Part shown: piece after piece, positions 22,445 through 34,783 of the stretch
Layout of the letters: each line of letters starts with the position of its first letter
Position numbering within the stretch: position 1 is the stretch's first letter
Source: Tetracentron sinense
Taxonomy: Eukaryota; Streptophyta; Magnoliopsida; Trochodendrales; Trochodendraceae
Reading direction: 5' to 3'
Assembly (NCBI GenBank): GCA_015143295.1
Contig: CM026553.1
Location: forward strand, 2,046,001 to 2,110,000
DNA length: 64,000 bases
Position numbers and translations under genes: made by a program
Notes under the pieces: model-generated
Seen by the model: only the letters and a program-made list of their open reading frames with translations
Database searches by the model: none
What the model was told of the DNA's origin: nothing

Positions 22445-23082
22445 GTTGTGCTTGCTCAAGGAGTGATCTTGGGAGACCTCATTCTAGGACTTCAAAGAAT
22501 CATCAAGAGGTAGATTTCTCTCCTCTTCTACCTTATTTTCTATCTTATTATAGAATCATTGAATGTTTTTTTTTTTTTTTGAGTTATTATTTAATTGTTG
22601 ATTATGGGAAGATAGGGTTGATTAACTCATGTGATACAATTTTGATTTAGGAAATGAGGTGATAAATTGGTATTTTGTGGCTTTGATTTGGGGGTTTAAG
22701 AACTTTTAGATTTTCGAGTATACTTGAACTCAAATTTTAGGGAACAAACTCAAGAGACTTATGTATGAATTCATAGGGGTCAACCAAATGCTCAAACAAT
22801 TGCTACTAAGGAACAATAATTTGTAGATAGGGGTTTATGAAGACTTGAAATGTTAATGATTTATAGAAACTTGAAATGTTTGATTTATGGTAACTTGAAT
22901 ATTTGTATTTACATATTGTTAGAAATAAATTATGTGCTTGAAATGAGTTAGGGTTGTGTAAATTACTAAGAAATGTCTTGAATATTGGAAATAAATGCCA
23001 TGTTTTTCCTTTAATGTTGTTTGAATTCTTGACTTGAAATGAGTTTAGAAACAAGATGATTTTTTTGTATGATTCTAAAATA

Positions 23083-23103
23083 GTAATAATAATAATAATA
23101 ATG
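23083..23103 (+). repeat. (TAA)n microsatellite in C 5' LTR
   Basis: About six TAA units; the 3' LTR copy near 31180-31203 is longer by one or two units. Confidence 0.8.
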
Positions 23104-23789
23104 AGTTTGATTTTTGATTATATAAATCTACTAGAAATTTTAAGGTATTAAATGGAATGTTTTGAAACCCAAAACTTGAGTAAAGTATGCTTGATATGGG
23201 TTGAAAAAAAAGAGTTTTATAGATTAAAATTTTGCTATTTCAAAATAGAGTTGAGATTCACTACCTTGTTTCATTTGGGTTGAAAACAAAAGGGTTTCGT
23301 GACTTAAAAATTATATAATTACAAGCTTGAGATGAGATCTAGTTTATGACATGTTAGAGTTGGAAACCAAGAGGCTTTTGTGAGTTAATATTTTGTAACT
23401 ATAAAATATGAGTTGAGCACATTATTTGCATGTTTAATTTATTTAAGAAAAAGAACAAGAAAGTGTTATGAAATAAATAAATAAACTCTACGAGATGGTT
23501 TAGGTTTGAATCCATGTAGATTTTATGAATTAATTATTCTATAGTTCGGTTAAAAAATTGTAAAGAAGCATGAATGTTGATTTAGTTTGAAACTATGAAC
23601 TTGGAATGAATTTTCTTGACTTTGGAAAAAAATAATGAATGATGATTTAGTTGGATACTACGAACTTAGATCATGTATTTATTTTTGTAAACAAAAATAG
23701 ATGTTTAATTTATGTTAGAAGTCTTATGAAGATGAATTTCTATTACCATGAGCTAAAAATACAAACTCAAAGGCTATAGCGTGAGTCTT

Positions 23790-24150
23790 GGGAGCCATGG
23801 TGCCTCCAGTTGCTTGTTCGGAGAGGCGGAGTATAAACAGGGTTCATACAGTGGTTAGGTCAGGAGATGTCGGTGTCCCTGTGTTGTCAGTTAAGTGACT
23901 TAACATGTTATGATGTATAGCCGGAGTACCTCCAGTTGGTTAGGTTAGGAGAGACAGTAATAGTGCTATTGGAGTTCCTCCAATTGGCTGTAAGTCAGGA
24001 GAGACAGTGTCCAGTAAGGCCCGGGGTGCCTCCATTGACTTAATAAGAGAGACGACTTCCGTAGAGCGTCGGGGTGCCTCCATTGTTGTAGCCATGAGAT
24101 GCGATAGGCAGGATTGCCGGGGTGCCTCTGTGACTGATGATCAGGAGAGA
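23790..24150 (+). repeat. Degenerate GGGGTGCCTCC repeat array in C 5' LTR
   Basis: Five to six diverged units of about 60-70 bp with GGTGCCTCC and GTCAGGAGAGACGGTG cores, homologous to the array of A; second copy at about 31890-32260. Confidence 0.7.
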
Positions 24151-24875
24151 CGGTGACCACATAATAATTATGTTGAAGTCGACTTAATTTAGGACAATTA
24201 GTCCTAGCGGATGAAGACCCGGAGTATGTAGTTAGTCTACAGATTTAAGGTTGTATCGGATCTATGGGTCTAGGGTTGTATTGAGTCTAAATGACTTAAG
24301 GTACGGTCATACATGGACTAAGGTCCGGTCTTGAATAACCATGGGTTGTCATATGAATGAAACTTGTGTGAATTGATAAGCTAGGATTTATACAGTTATC
24401 TTTCTTGATATTATTGTTACTTTATTATGCTCTTGCATATGCTACTTTGGGTAATATAACTTGAACTGCTAATTCCTGTATGTTACTGTTATCAATGATG
24501 CATAGAATATAGTTAGAAGGATTGAGAATTTTGCTGAGCCTCATAGCTCACTGACATCTCATGTCAACAGATCAAGACGCCGTAGTTCATTGAATCTGAA
24601 CTTAGAAGAACGTTTTGGGGGAAATCATAAAAGGCTATATTTGGTATATGATAGATGTTTTTTTTTGTGAAAGACTTAATGGTACTTAATATAGGTATTT
24701 GTTTTGATGTGATGGTTATTGTGATGACCAATCATAATTGCTTTTAAGCTCTGGATATAAGGTTTAAAATTTACCGCACTTTTGGTGGGCATAAGTCTTT
24801 CGCTTTGTGTTAATGACGATCGGGCACGCGTCTTAGAATATAATTCCCTAAGGCGCATGTTCGGGGTGTCACAGT

Positions 24876-24887
24876 TGATATCAGAGC
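24876..24887 (+). promoter_or_regulatory. C primer binding site
   Basis: TGATATCAGAGC, two bases after the LTR end, close to the initiator-tRNA-Met primer site. Confidence 0.8.
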
Positions 24888-25032
24888 TAAAGTAATAACC
24901 ATCAGAACAAATCATACTTGACGAATAAAATATCGTTATAAATCAATCCTAGTTTCGTAGTTTGAGATGCTACTATACATCACATATTTCAAAATCAGAT
25001 AGTGATTTGGGAATTGTGTGCATATGTAGGAA

Positions 25033-25242
25033 ATGGCGAAAATGATTTGGACCACGTCAAAAAGAGATTTGGATATTCTTAAATGGGTAACGGCAATGAA
25101 AGCACGACACCACCAGGGATGGCAGGTGTACCGCACCATACACCTAAAAGCTGTCCAACCCTTACCACATATTGCAACACGGGAATATCGTGCGCTTGTG
25201 AAGGCTCGTAAGCAGCACATTGAATTAGAAGAGGGACCTTGA
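25033..25242 (+). CDS. Conserved small reading frame upstream of gag in C (69 codons)
   Basis: Partner of the A frame at 4937. It lies 159 nt after the LTR and 322 nt before gag (A: 178 and 326). Residues shared with A include KR, W, M, R-x-H-x-GW, YRTIHLKAV and a following L; the flanks are free to vary and the C-terminal third is hardly alignable. The YRTIHLKAV core differs from A only at synonymous third positions. Rich in Lys, Arg and His, acidic at the very end. No family recognised. A chance frame is unlikely given the substitution pattern, but it could act in cis rather than as a protein. Confidence 0.6.
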   Translation: MAKMIWTTSKRDLDILKWVTAMKARHHQGWQVYRTIHLKAVQPLPHIATREYRALVKARKQHIELEEGP

Positions 25243-25564
25243 GATGAGGTTGAAGATAACCCTGATATAGTCGAAGGAGATCAGGCATGATATGCCTGAG
25301 ATTAGAAACTTTTGGGCGGGGAAGACCAAAGTACATCTTTATAGTATTTTAGGGTTAGGAGATGTCTTAGTCGGTCTTCTTTTTGTATACAATCTTAATA
25401 TAGTAATGACAACATCTAGTGAAGAACAACTTTTTGGGGATTAGACTATGTATGCGTTTATGGAATATTAAATGAAATGGAAGTATTTTGGGCCCTAGAG
25501 TTTTTAGTATATTCCTTGAATTCAAGTTGGTAACAAGGATGTTGTTTCCTACTATAAGACAATC

Positions 25565-26575
25565 ATGCCGCCTCGTCATGCACCCGAGAATACCCTAGCT
25601 GGAGCTTTTGAAGCAATCTCAGCCTTAGCCAACCTGATACAGCAGCAAACTCAAAATGCAAGCCATAATGGTAACCGCATTTCCATTGTCACAGTCCCTG
25701 AGCACGGAAATGAGGATAGGCTGGCAAAGTTCAAGAGACTTGGACAAGTAGCCTTCACTTGGACTACTGACCCGTTGAAAGCAGAGAGTTGGATAAGGGG
25801 ACTAGAGAAAATTTTTAGGGCCATGTCTTGCCTAGAAGAGGTCAAGCCAGAACTTGCAATTTCTATGCTCGAAGGAGAAGCCGAGCATTGGTGGACTACT
25901 ACCGAGCGAACGATTCTAGAACATCAAAAACCAGTGAGCTGGACGAAGTTCACAAACTTGTTTTTTGAGCGGTATTTCTCAGCAACCATGAAGAAGAAGG
26001 AGATGGAGTTTCTTCAGTTGACACAGGGAAATATGTCAGTAAGCGAGTATGAACAGAAGTTCAATCAACTCTCCCGATTCGCAGTCAGGTTCATGGAGGA
26101 CGGACAATGGAGAGTGGAGAAATTTGAGGAAGGGTTGAAGCCAGCCATCAGGGGGAAACTGGCGGCCCAGAGATTCACGTCATTTTCCAAATTACTTGAC
26201 AGAGCATTGAGAGTAGAAAGGATTCACGATGAAATGACCCCAATAAGTTCTGGCAAAGGAAAATGGCCTATGGGAAGACCATGGGAAGGAAAGAGTAATA
26301 ACCGATTTATCAGAAAAAGAAAGTTTGAGGAGACCAGAGGCAAAGGATCGCCATCTGGAGCAGGACTGAAGTGCGAGTAGTGCAGCCAAACCCACCTGAC
26401 CAAGGACTGCAGTAGATCAAGAAACTGCTACCAGTGCGGGAAACCTGGACACTTCAAAAGAGACTGTCCTCAGACGCAACCGTTGGTCATTGAGGGCGAA
26501 AAGGGGCGAGTCTTCACCATTACTCGGGAGGAAGCATAGGAAAATGAAGGCGTCATTGAAGGTAAACTCTTGATC
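25565..26575 (+). pseudogene. gag: C gag
   Basis: Starts MPPRHAPENTLAGAFEA like A; Gag core with AEHWWTTTERT, LTQGNMSVSEYEQKF and FEEGLKPAIRGKLAAQRF; basic linker; two zinc knuckles, the second NCYQCGKPGHFKRDC. Particle and RNA-binding protein of the element. A broken fossil. Confidence 0.87.
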
Positions 26576-29500
26576 TTTCAAACGCCTGCATATGCTTTGA
26601 TTGATACTGGTGCTATGCATTCCTTCGTATCTACGCATTTTGCTAAGAACTTAGGAATTAAGCCTGATACACTCAAACACATGATGTCAATCTCTACACC
26701 GTCAGGAAAATTTTTGTGCACTAAAACAATTTACGATGGATGCCCCATACTTATAAACAGTGTGCAGATGATAGTAGATTTAATCTTATTGGATATGAAG
26801 GATTACGACATCATCTTAGGGATGGATTGGTTAGTCAACTACCATGCAGTGGTAGATTGTAATGCAAAGAAGGTAACCTTTTGAATTCCGGGTATTCCAG
26901 AATTTGAAATGCAAGGGATTGCCAGAGGTTCGAAACCTAAGTTGATCTCAGCAATTAAGGCTTGCCACCTATTGGGAAAAGGGTGTAAAGGATACTTAGC
27001 CTCGGTAATATTGGATAAAGATGATGATATTACAATATATAATACCCTAGTGGTAAAGGAGTTTCGAGATATATTTCCAAAGGAACTACCAGGACTCCCT
27101 CCCACTAGAGAAATTGATTTCACCATTGATATCACACTAGGTGTGGCCCCTATATCCAAGGCACCATATCGAATGGCTCCAGCGGAACTTCAAGAATTAA
27201 AAATCCAATTACAAGATCTATTGGATAAGGGTCTGATTCGCCCTAGTACTTCACCTTGGGGAGCACCAGTATTGTTTGTCAAAAAGAAAGATGGGAGTAT
27301 GCGATTATGTATTGATTATCATTTGCTGAATCAAGCAACGCTAAAAAATAGATACCCCCTCCCCAGAATAGATGATTTGTTCGATCAGTTAAAGGGAGCA
27401 CAAGTATTCTCCAAGATAGACCTAAGGTCAGGCTATCACCAACTGAAGATTAAAGATGAAGATATTCAGAAGACAGCTTTTCGGACTTGTTACGGCTACT
27501 ACGAGTTTTTGGTGATGCCTTTTGGACTGACCAATGCACTTGCAGCTTTAATGGAGTTGATGAACCGTCTTTTCAAATCATACTTGGATCAATTTATAGT
27601 AGTATTTATTGACGATATACTTATGTACTCCCCCAGTCAGGAGAAACATGAAACAGACTTGAGAGTTATGCTACAGATCTTACGAGATAATCAGTTGTAT
27701 GCTAAATTCTCTAAGTGTGAGTTTTAGATGGAGGAGGTAACCTTCCTTGGGCATATTGTGTCAAGAAATGGGATATCCGTAGATCCCTCCAAGGTTCAAG
27801 CAGTAACTGATTGGGAAAAACCAACCATCGTGACTGAGATTCGAAGTTTCCTTGGGTTGGTCGGGTACCATAGAAGATTTTTTGAGAGGTTTTCTAAGAT
27901 AGCTGCTCCATTAACCAAATTAACTAAGAAAGATGTCAAGTTCGAATGGACAGTAGCGCGTGAGCGGAGTTTTCTAGAATTGAAAAGTAGATTAACTTCG
28001 GCTCCAGTGTTGACGACTCCCTCAGGGAATAGAGGATTTGAAGTTTATTGTGATGCTTCGCGTAAAGGACTGGGATGTGTCCTGATTTAAGACAAGAAGG
28101 TCATTGCTTATGGTTCAAGACAGTTAAAAGTACACGAGCAAAATTATCCCACACATGACCTTGAGTTGGCAGCTGTAGTCGTTGCACTGAAAATTTGTAG
28201 ACACTATCTTTATGGGGAAAAGATGGTGGTCTACAGTGACCACAAGAGTTTGAAATATTTATTCTCCTAAAATGAACTTAACATGCGGCAAAGGAGAGGG
28301 ATGGAATATCTAAAAGACTACGATTAAGTTACACAATATCATCCAGGAAACGAAAATGTGGTGGCGGATGCCTTAAGTCGGAAGACTGTAGGATCAGTGG
28401 CGTATATGAGGGCAGAAATATGGAAAATGATCGAAGAATTCAAAAATTGGAATCTAAGTCTGGGACCCCAAAGAAAAGATGTCAAGTTAGCTAGCCTTCA
28501 AGTCAGGCCGGTATTATTACAGAAAATTCAAGAAGCATAGTTAGAGGACGAAGAAATAAAATCTATCAGAGGCAAAATGCTTCAAGGAAAATGGGGTGAT
28601 TTTTAAAGACTCAGATGATAGAATACTTCGATTTAGGAGTCGAATCTATGTACCAGGAAACCCCGAATTGAAGAAAGAATTACTTGATGAAGCACACTGA
28701 TCTCGTTTCGCGGTACACCCTGGGGGTACTAAAATGTACCATAACTTGAAAAACAATTACTGGTGGAACAACATGAAGAGGGAGATCGCTGAGTATGTAT
28801 CTCATTTTTTGGTCTGTCAGCAAGTGAAAGCCAAACACCAAAGACCACCCGGATTACTACAATCGTTGCCCATCCCCGAGTGGAAATGGGAGCATATCAT
28901 AATGGATTTCGTGGTAGGGTTGCCCAAAACAAGAAGTGGAAACGATGCGGTTCAGGTAATAGTGGACCGTCTTACTAAGTCAGCCCACTTCCTTGCCATC
29001 AAGGATACCATCACCTTGGAAAATCTGTCCAAGTTGTACATCCAAGAAATAGTTAAGTTGCACGGAGTATCGGTGTCTATTGTGTCAGATCGCGATTCGC
29101 GTTTCACTACCCGATTTTGGCAGAGTTTGCAAAAAGCCTTGGGAACACGATTAAACATGAGTATAGCTTTTCACCTCTAGACAGATGAGCAATCCGAGCG
29201 TATGATACAAATTCTAGAAGATATGATGCGCACATGCAGTCTGGACTTTCAAGGGAAATGGAACAATCACTTGTCATTAATCGAATTTGCATATAACAAT
29301 AGTTACCAGGCAAGTATCCAAATGGCCCTGTATGAGGCATTATATGGCCGCAGTTGTCGGTCGCCAGTATGCTGGACTGAAGTAGGTGAGCGTAGGTTGC
29401 TGGGACCCAAATTGGTGCAGGAGACAACAAAGCAAATTGAGTTAATTCGATCGAGATTATTGTCTGCACAAAGCCGACAAAAGAGCTATGCTGATGGTAA

Positions 29501-29942
29501 GCATCGAGACTTAGAGTTTCAAGTGGGCGATCATGTTTTTCTGAGGATTTCCCCATCAAAGGGGATCATGAGATTTGGAAAATGGGGAAAATTAAGTCGG
29601 TTCATCAGACCCTTTAAGGTTTTGGCTAAAGTAGGAGGTGTAGCTTACCGTTTAGCATTACCATCAGAACTGGAGAAGGTACATAATGTGTTCCATATAT
29701 CGATGCTGAGAAAATATGTACTTGACCCGTCACATGTGATTCAGTACGAGCCGATCCAAGTGAATGATGATATGACCTTTGACGAAAAGCCGGTGAAGAT
29801 AATGGATCACAAGGAGCAAGTGTTGAGAAATAAAACCATCAAGCTAGTCAAAGTGTTGTGGCAACATCACGACATAGAAGAAGCCACATGGGAGCTCGAA
29901 GATGCTATCATGAGCAAATACCCTCATTTGTTTGATAACTAA
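26576..29942 (+). pseudogene. pol: C pol (PR-RT-RNaseH-INT-chromodomain-like)
   Basis: Protease (IDTGAMHSFVSTHFA), RT ([40 protein letters not shown]), RNase H ([12 protein letters not shown]), integrase (HHCC part near [10 protein letters not shown], core [13 protein letters not shown]) and chromodomain-like tail ([20 protein letters not shown], then EEATWELE). Gag and protease follow without an intron-like gap. A broken fossil with many breaks. Confidence 0.9.
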
Positions 29943-29974
29943 TATATGCATCAAATTTCGAGGATGAAATTGTT

Positions 29975-29989
29975 GTAAGGAGGGGAGAA
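29975..29989 (+). promoter_or_regulatory. C polypurine tract
   Basis: GTAAGGAGGGGAGAA directly before the 3' LTR; same form as in A. Confidence 0.8.
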
Positions 29990-32973
29990 TGTCACGACCT
30001 ATAATTTTGAAATATAATTTGAGGTTTTGATCCTTGTTAATTAGCATAATTAATTAAAAGATTAATATTAAAATAATCTGGACCCTCAATTAGGCCAATT
30101 AAATTAAATTAATAATATTGAGGGTTAACTAGAGAACTTAACCATGATTAAGTCAAGTTAAGTACTTAAGGTACAAGGAGGTGATGGGTGGGCTTCTTAG
30201 AGAACATAAGGTACAATGAGGATGGGTGAATGACTAAATTCAAAAGACAAGGAAAAAAAAAGTCAATGAGGGGAGGGGAGTGTATGGTTGCTTGACACCT
30301 CACCACCCCCATCATTTCATTTTCTCATCCCTCACATCACTTCCTCACCTCTCCCTCACTCCCACACGTCACCCTTTCCCTCTCTTTTTCTCTTATGCAC
30401 ACACACCCCCTTTTTGGGGGTAGTCTCACAAAAATAGAAGGGAGAGAAAGAGAGAGCAAGAAAGAAAGAGGAAAGAAAGGAGAGGAAGGAAAGAAAGAAG
30501 AAGGAAAGGAAGAAAGGGGTTGTGCTTGCTCAAGGAGTGATCTTGGGAGACCTCATTCTAGGATTTCAAAGAATCATCAAGAGGTAGATTTCTCTCCTCT
30601 TCTACCTTATTTTCTATCTTATTATAGAATCATTGAATGTCTTTTTTTGAGTTATTATTTAATTGATGATTATGGGAAGATAGGGTTGATTAACTAATGT
30701 GGTACAATTTTGATTTAAGAAATGAGGTGACAAATTGGTATTTTGTGGCTTTGATTTGGGGGTTTAAGAAACCTTAGATTTTCGAGTATACTTGAACTCA
30801 AATTTTAGGGAATAAAGTCAAAAGACTTATGTATGAATTCATAGGGGTCAACCAAATGCCCAAACAATTGCTACTATGGAATAATAATTTGTAGAAAGGG
30901 GTTTATGGAGACTTGAAATGTTAATGATTTATGGAAACTTGAAATGTTTATGATTTATGGAAACTTGAAATGTTGGTGGTTTATGGAAACTTGAATATTT
31001 GTATTCACATATTGTTAGAAATAAATTATATGCTTGAAATGAGTTAGGGTTGTGTAAATTACTAAGAAATGTCTTGAATATTGGAAATAAATGCCATATT
31101 TTTCCTTTAATGTTGTTTGAATTCTTGACCTGAAATGAGTTTAGAAATAAGATGATTTTTTTGTATGATTCTAAAATAGTAATAATAATAATAATAATAA
31201 TAATGAGTTTGATTTTTGATTATATAAATCTACTAGAAATTTTAAGGTATAAAATGGAATGTTTTGAAACCCAAAACTTGAGTAAAGTATGCTTGATATG
31301 GGTTGAAAAAAAAGAGTTTTATAGATTAAAATTTTGCTATTTCAAAATAGAGTTGAGATTCACTACCTTGTTTCATTTGGGTTGAAAACAAAAAGGTTTC
31401 ATGACTTAAAAATTATATAATTACAAGCTTGAGCTGAGATCTAGTTTATGACATGTTAGAGTTGGAAACTAAGAGGCTTTTGTGAGTTAATATTTTGTAA
31501 CTATAAAATATGAGTTGAGCACATTATTTGCATGTTTAATTTATTTAAGAAAAAGAACAAGAAAGTGTTATGAAATAAATAAATAAACTCTACGAGATGG
31601 TTTAGGTTTGAATCCATGTAGATTTTATGAATTAATTATTCTATAGTTCGGTTAAAAAATTGTAAAGAAGCATGAATATTGATTTAGTTTGAAACTATGA
31701 ACTTAGAATGGATTTTCTTGACTTTGGAAAAAAAAATAAATGATGATTTAGTTGGATACTACGAACTTAGATCATGTATTTATTTTTGTAAACAAAAATA
31801 GATGTTTAATTTATGTTAGAAGTCTTGTGGAGATGAATTTCTATTACCATGAGCTAAAAATACAAACTCAAAGGCTATAGCGTGAGTCTTGGGAGCCATG
31901 GTGCCTCCGGTTGCTTGTTCGGAGAGGCGGAGTATAAACAGGGTTCATACAGTGGTTAGGTCAGGAGATGTTGGTGTCCCAGTGTTGTCAGTTAAGTGAC
32001 TTAACATGTTATGATGTATAGCCAGAGTACCTCCAGTTGGTTAGGTCAGGAGAGACGGTAACAGTGCTATCGGGGTTCCTCCACTTGGCTGTAAGTCAGG
32101 AGAGACGGTGTCCAGTAAGTCCCGGGGTGCCTCCATTGACTTAATAGGAGAGACGGCTTCCGTAGAGCGTCGGGGTGCCTCCATTGTTGTAGCCATGAGA
32201 TGCAATAAGCAGGATTGCCGGGGTGCCTCTGTGACTGATGATCAGGAGAGATGGTGACCACATAATAATTATGTTGAAGTTGACTTAATTTAGGACAATT
32301 AGTCCTAGCGGATGAAGACCCGGGGTATGTAGTTAGTCTACAGATTTAAGGTTGTATTGGATCTATGGGTCTAGGGTTGTATTGAGTCTGAATGACTCAG
32401 GGTATGGTCATACATGGACTAAGGTCCGGTGTTGAATAACCATGGGTTGTCATATGAATGAAACTTGTGTGAATTGATAAGCTAGGATTTATACGGTTAT
32501 GTTTCTTGATATTATTGTTACTTTATTATGCTCTTGCATATGCTACTTTGGGTAATATAACTTGAACTGCTAATTCATGTATGTTACTGTTATCAATGAT
32601 GCATAGAATATAGTTAGAAGGATTGAGAATTTTGCTGAGCCTCATAGCTCACTGACATCTCATGTCAACAGATCAAGACGCCGTAGTTCGTTGAATCTGG
32701 ACTTAGAAGAACGTTTTGGGGGAAATCGTAAAAGACTATATTTGGCGTATGATAGATGTGTTTTTTTGTAAAAGACTTAACGGTAGTTAATACAGGTATT
32801 TGTTTTGATGTGATGGTTATTGTGATGACCAATCATAATTGCTTTTAAGCTCTTGATATAAAGTTTAAAATTTACCGTACTTTGGTGGGCATAAGTCTTC
32901 TGCTGTGTGTTAATGACGATCGGGCACGCGTCTTAAAATATAATTCCCTAAGGCGCGGGTTCGGGTTGTCACA
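29990..32973 (+). repeat. C 3' LTR
   Basis: 2.98 kb, matches 21916-24873 throughout. Ends GGTTGTCACA before TSD CCCTC at 32974. Confidence 0.93.
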
Positions 32974-34769
32974 CCCTCAGCCATCTTGGTGTTAACAAGG
33001 GATTTGAATTTGACTTGTCGAGTTGATCTAGTTTGCTCACCAAACATCTTATGTAGGCCTGTCATGATCTAATCAAACGATAAAAATGATAGTATTAGGG
33101 ATCTATTGTATTCATTAATACCTATTAGATTATGGGTCTGTTTCTAATGGTATTGCCAATTTGGGAAGAATCAATTGGCATCGAAAACCTAGACATTGGC
33201 TTAATGTGATCCTACCTTTGGATACATCATCACATTGCCTTGAATAGGCAAATAAAAACTATCTTCTCCAATTTCACAGATCTCATCTTGTGAATTTTGG
33301 TACATTCGATCTACTATCTGATCTATAAGGGATGTTATACTCATGCTTTAGCGTTATTATATAATAACTTTTATTCATGTGCCCACCTACCATGAACCTA
33401 CTAAACACCTAGCGAAAGCTCACGCTTTGGTGTTATTGCTCCCACTATTTGCTTATATAGTTTTCACTATATTCACACATAAGTGAGAGGGATTGGGACC
33501 GGCTTTGGCCTATTAGCTTACTCACACTCCCCACTATATGATCACATAGTGTATGACAGAAGATCATAATACTTAGGGACTTGTCCCCAGTCTTATATAC
33601 ACATAATATATCAAGGACAATTATTTCAAAAGAATAATTAAACAACAGATATCATCTCATGATAAATAAACAACCAATATCATCTCATGATAATAATAAC
33701 AGTAATATACGAGATTAATCGCTATGGGTCAATAAATTAAAATGCATAGATACAAGAAAATGAGAAAAAAAAAAAGGTAGCTCGTAAACTCCTTCACGAT
33801 CCCTTCTCTTATCATCTTATCGAGATCATCATCGCAGCATCCTCCTTCACAGCATCTCCACCAATGCATTAAACAGAATTTAAATGACATTAGGGAAACC
33901 AGTATTCTATTCGCCCTTTTCAGGGAAACCAAATGAATCTGCCTTGTACAGATTGCCAAAACCTACTACATATTATCCTCTTATATGAATGCATGAATGA
34001 TAAATAATTTATCATAAAATATGACTCATAACTATAATCTCATATAAAATAGATGCTACATGGTGATAGAGTACTTTTCCTTATTTTAAACGGATTTAAA
34101 ATTTGATAACAATTATCAAATCGCTCGATAAAATCTATATCTTATATAGATCAAACCCCAAAAAAAATAAAACAATTATATTTTCCATAAAAGAATTTTC
34201 ATAAAATTATATTTAAAATATATGATAGCATTTTCTTAAAATCTCTACAAAATTTTATTTCTTTCCCGAATGCAAGATCCTTTCTCGAATGCAAGATCCT
34301 TTCATATAGATTGGTTCTACTATTATCCAAGATTGGTTCTACTATTATCCAAGATTAAAATAAAATTAAGAGAAATCGAAAATCCTAAATAAGATCTCAT
34401 CATAAATTAGGGTTTTATAATTTTTCTAATAAATCTATTTATGGGAAAAATCATTTATTAATTATTTTAAACAATTAATAAATATATATTAAATGATCAA
34501 ATCATTTCAAAAGAAATTTCAAAATACACTCTTTATTTCGAATTTAATTATATCACATATAATGATAGTTTTTTAAAAATATTTATTTATCATTATCAAA
34601 TCTCATTCAATAATATAATAAAATAATTATTTATTTATTCATCTCATGAAATAATAAAATAATAAAAACTATGAGCAATATTAAATAGATCTAAATTAAA
34701 TTCATCTCATGAATTAAATTATCCATTTAATTACCTTATTAAAATAGACAAAAAATACTCACTAACCAT
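32974..34769 (-). pseudogene. E fragment: gag start and long untranslated leader
   Basis: The minus strand carries a short piece of copia gag next to 32979 (matching F near 39720-39810) and then about 1.7 kb of AT-rich leader collinear with F 37720-39440. The leader holds no convincing gene; a 76-codon frame at 33729-33959 is not kept in F. The gag piece is a broken fossil. Confidence 0.75.
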
Positions 34770-34781
34770 GCTCTGATACCA
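34770..34781 (-). promoter_or_regulatory. E primer binding site
   Basis: Minus strand TGGTATCAGAGC, two bases inside the LTR end; exact initiator-tRNA-Met type. Confidence 0.88.
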
Positions 34782-34783
34782 CT

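Larger units (their letters stand above)
21916..24873 (+). repeat. C 5' LTR
   Basis: 2.96 kb, TGTCACGACC to GGGTGTCACA. Contains a GA tract (22361-22444), a donor-like GAG/GTAGATTT at 22507-22515, an (AAT)n run near 23083-23101, a degenerate GGGGTGCCTCC array (about 23790-24150), and the CTGACATCTCATGTCAACAG block ending at 24570. Confidence 0.93.
21916..32973 (+). mobile_element. Element C: Ty3/gypsy chromovirus (Tekay/Del-like), nested in E
   Basis: 11.06 kb with LTRs 21916-24873 and 29990-32973, TSD CCCTC at 21911-21915 and 32974-32978; the empty site can be read in F near 39800. Gag and Pol are closest to A in this window. Broken in about ten places. LTRs differ by a few percent by eye. 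Confidence 0.95.

Noticed and set aside
22321-22650. Lys/Glu-rich frame over the purine tract of C
   Set aside because: Translation of a GA-rich simple repeat within an LTR; no gene-like features.
33729-33959. 76-codon frame with Cys-rich centre in the E leader
   Set aside because: The homologous F leader does not preserve it; most likely chance.
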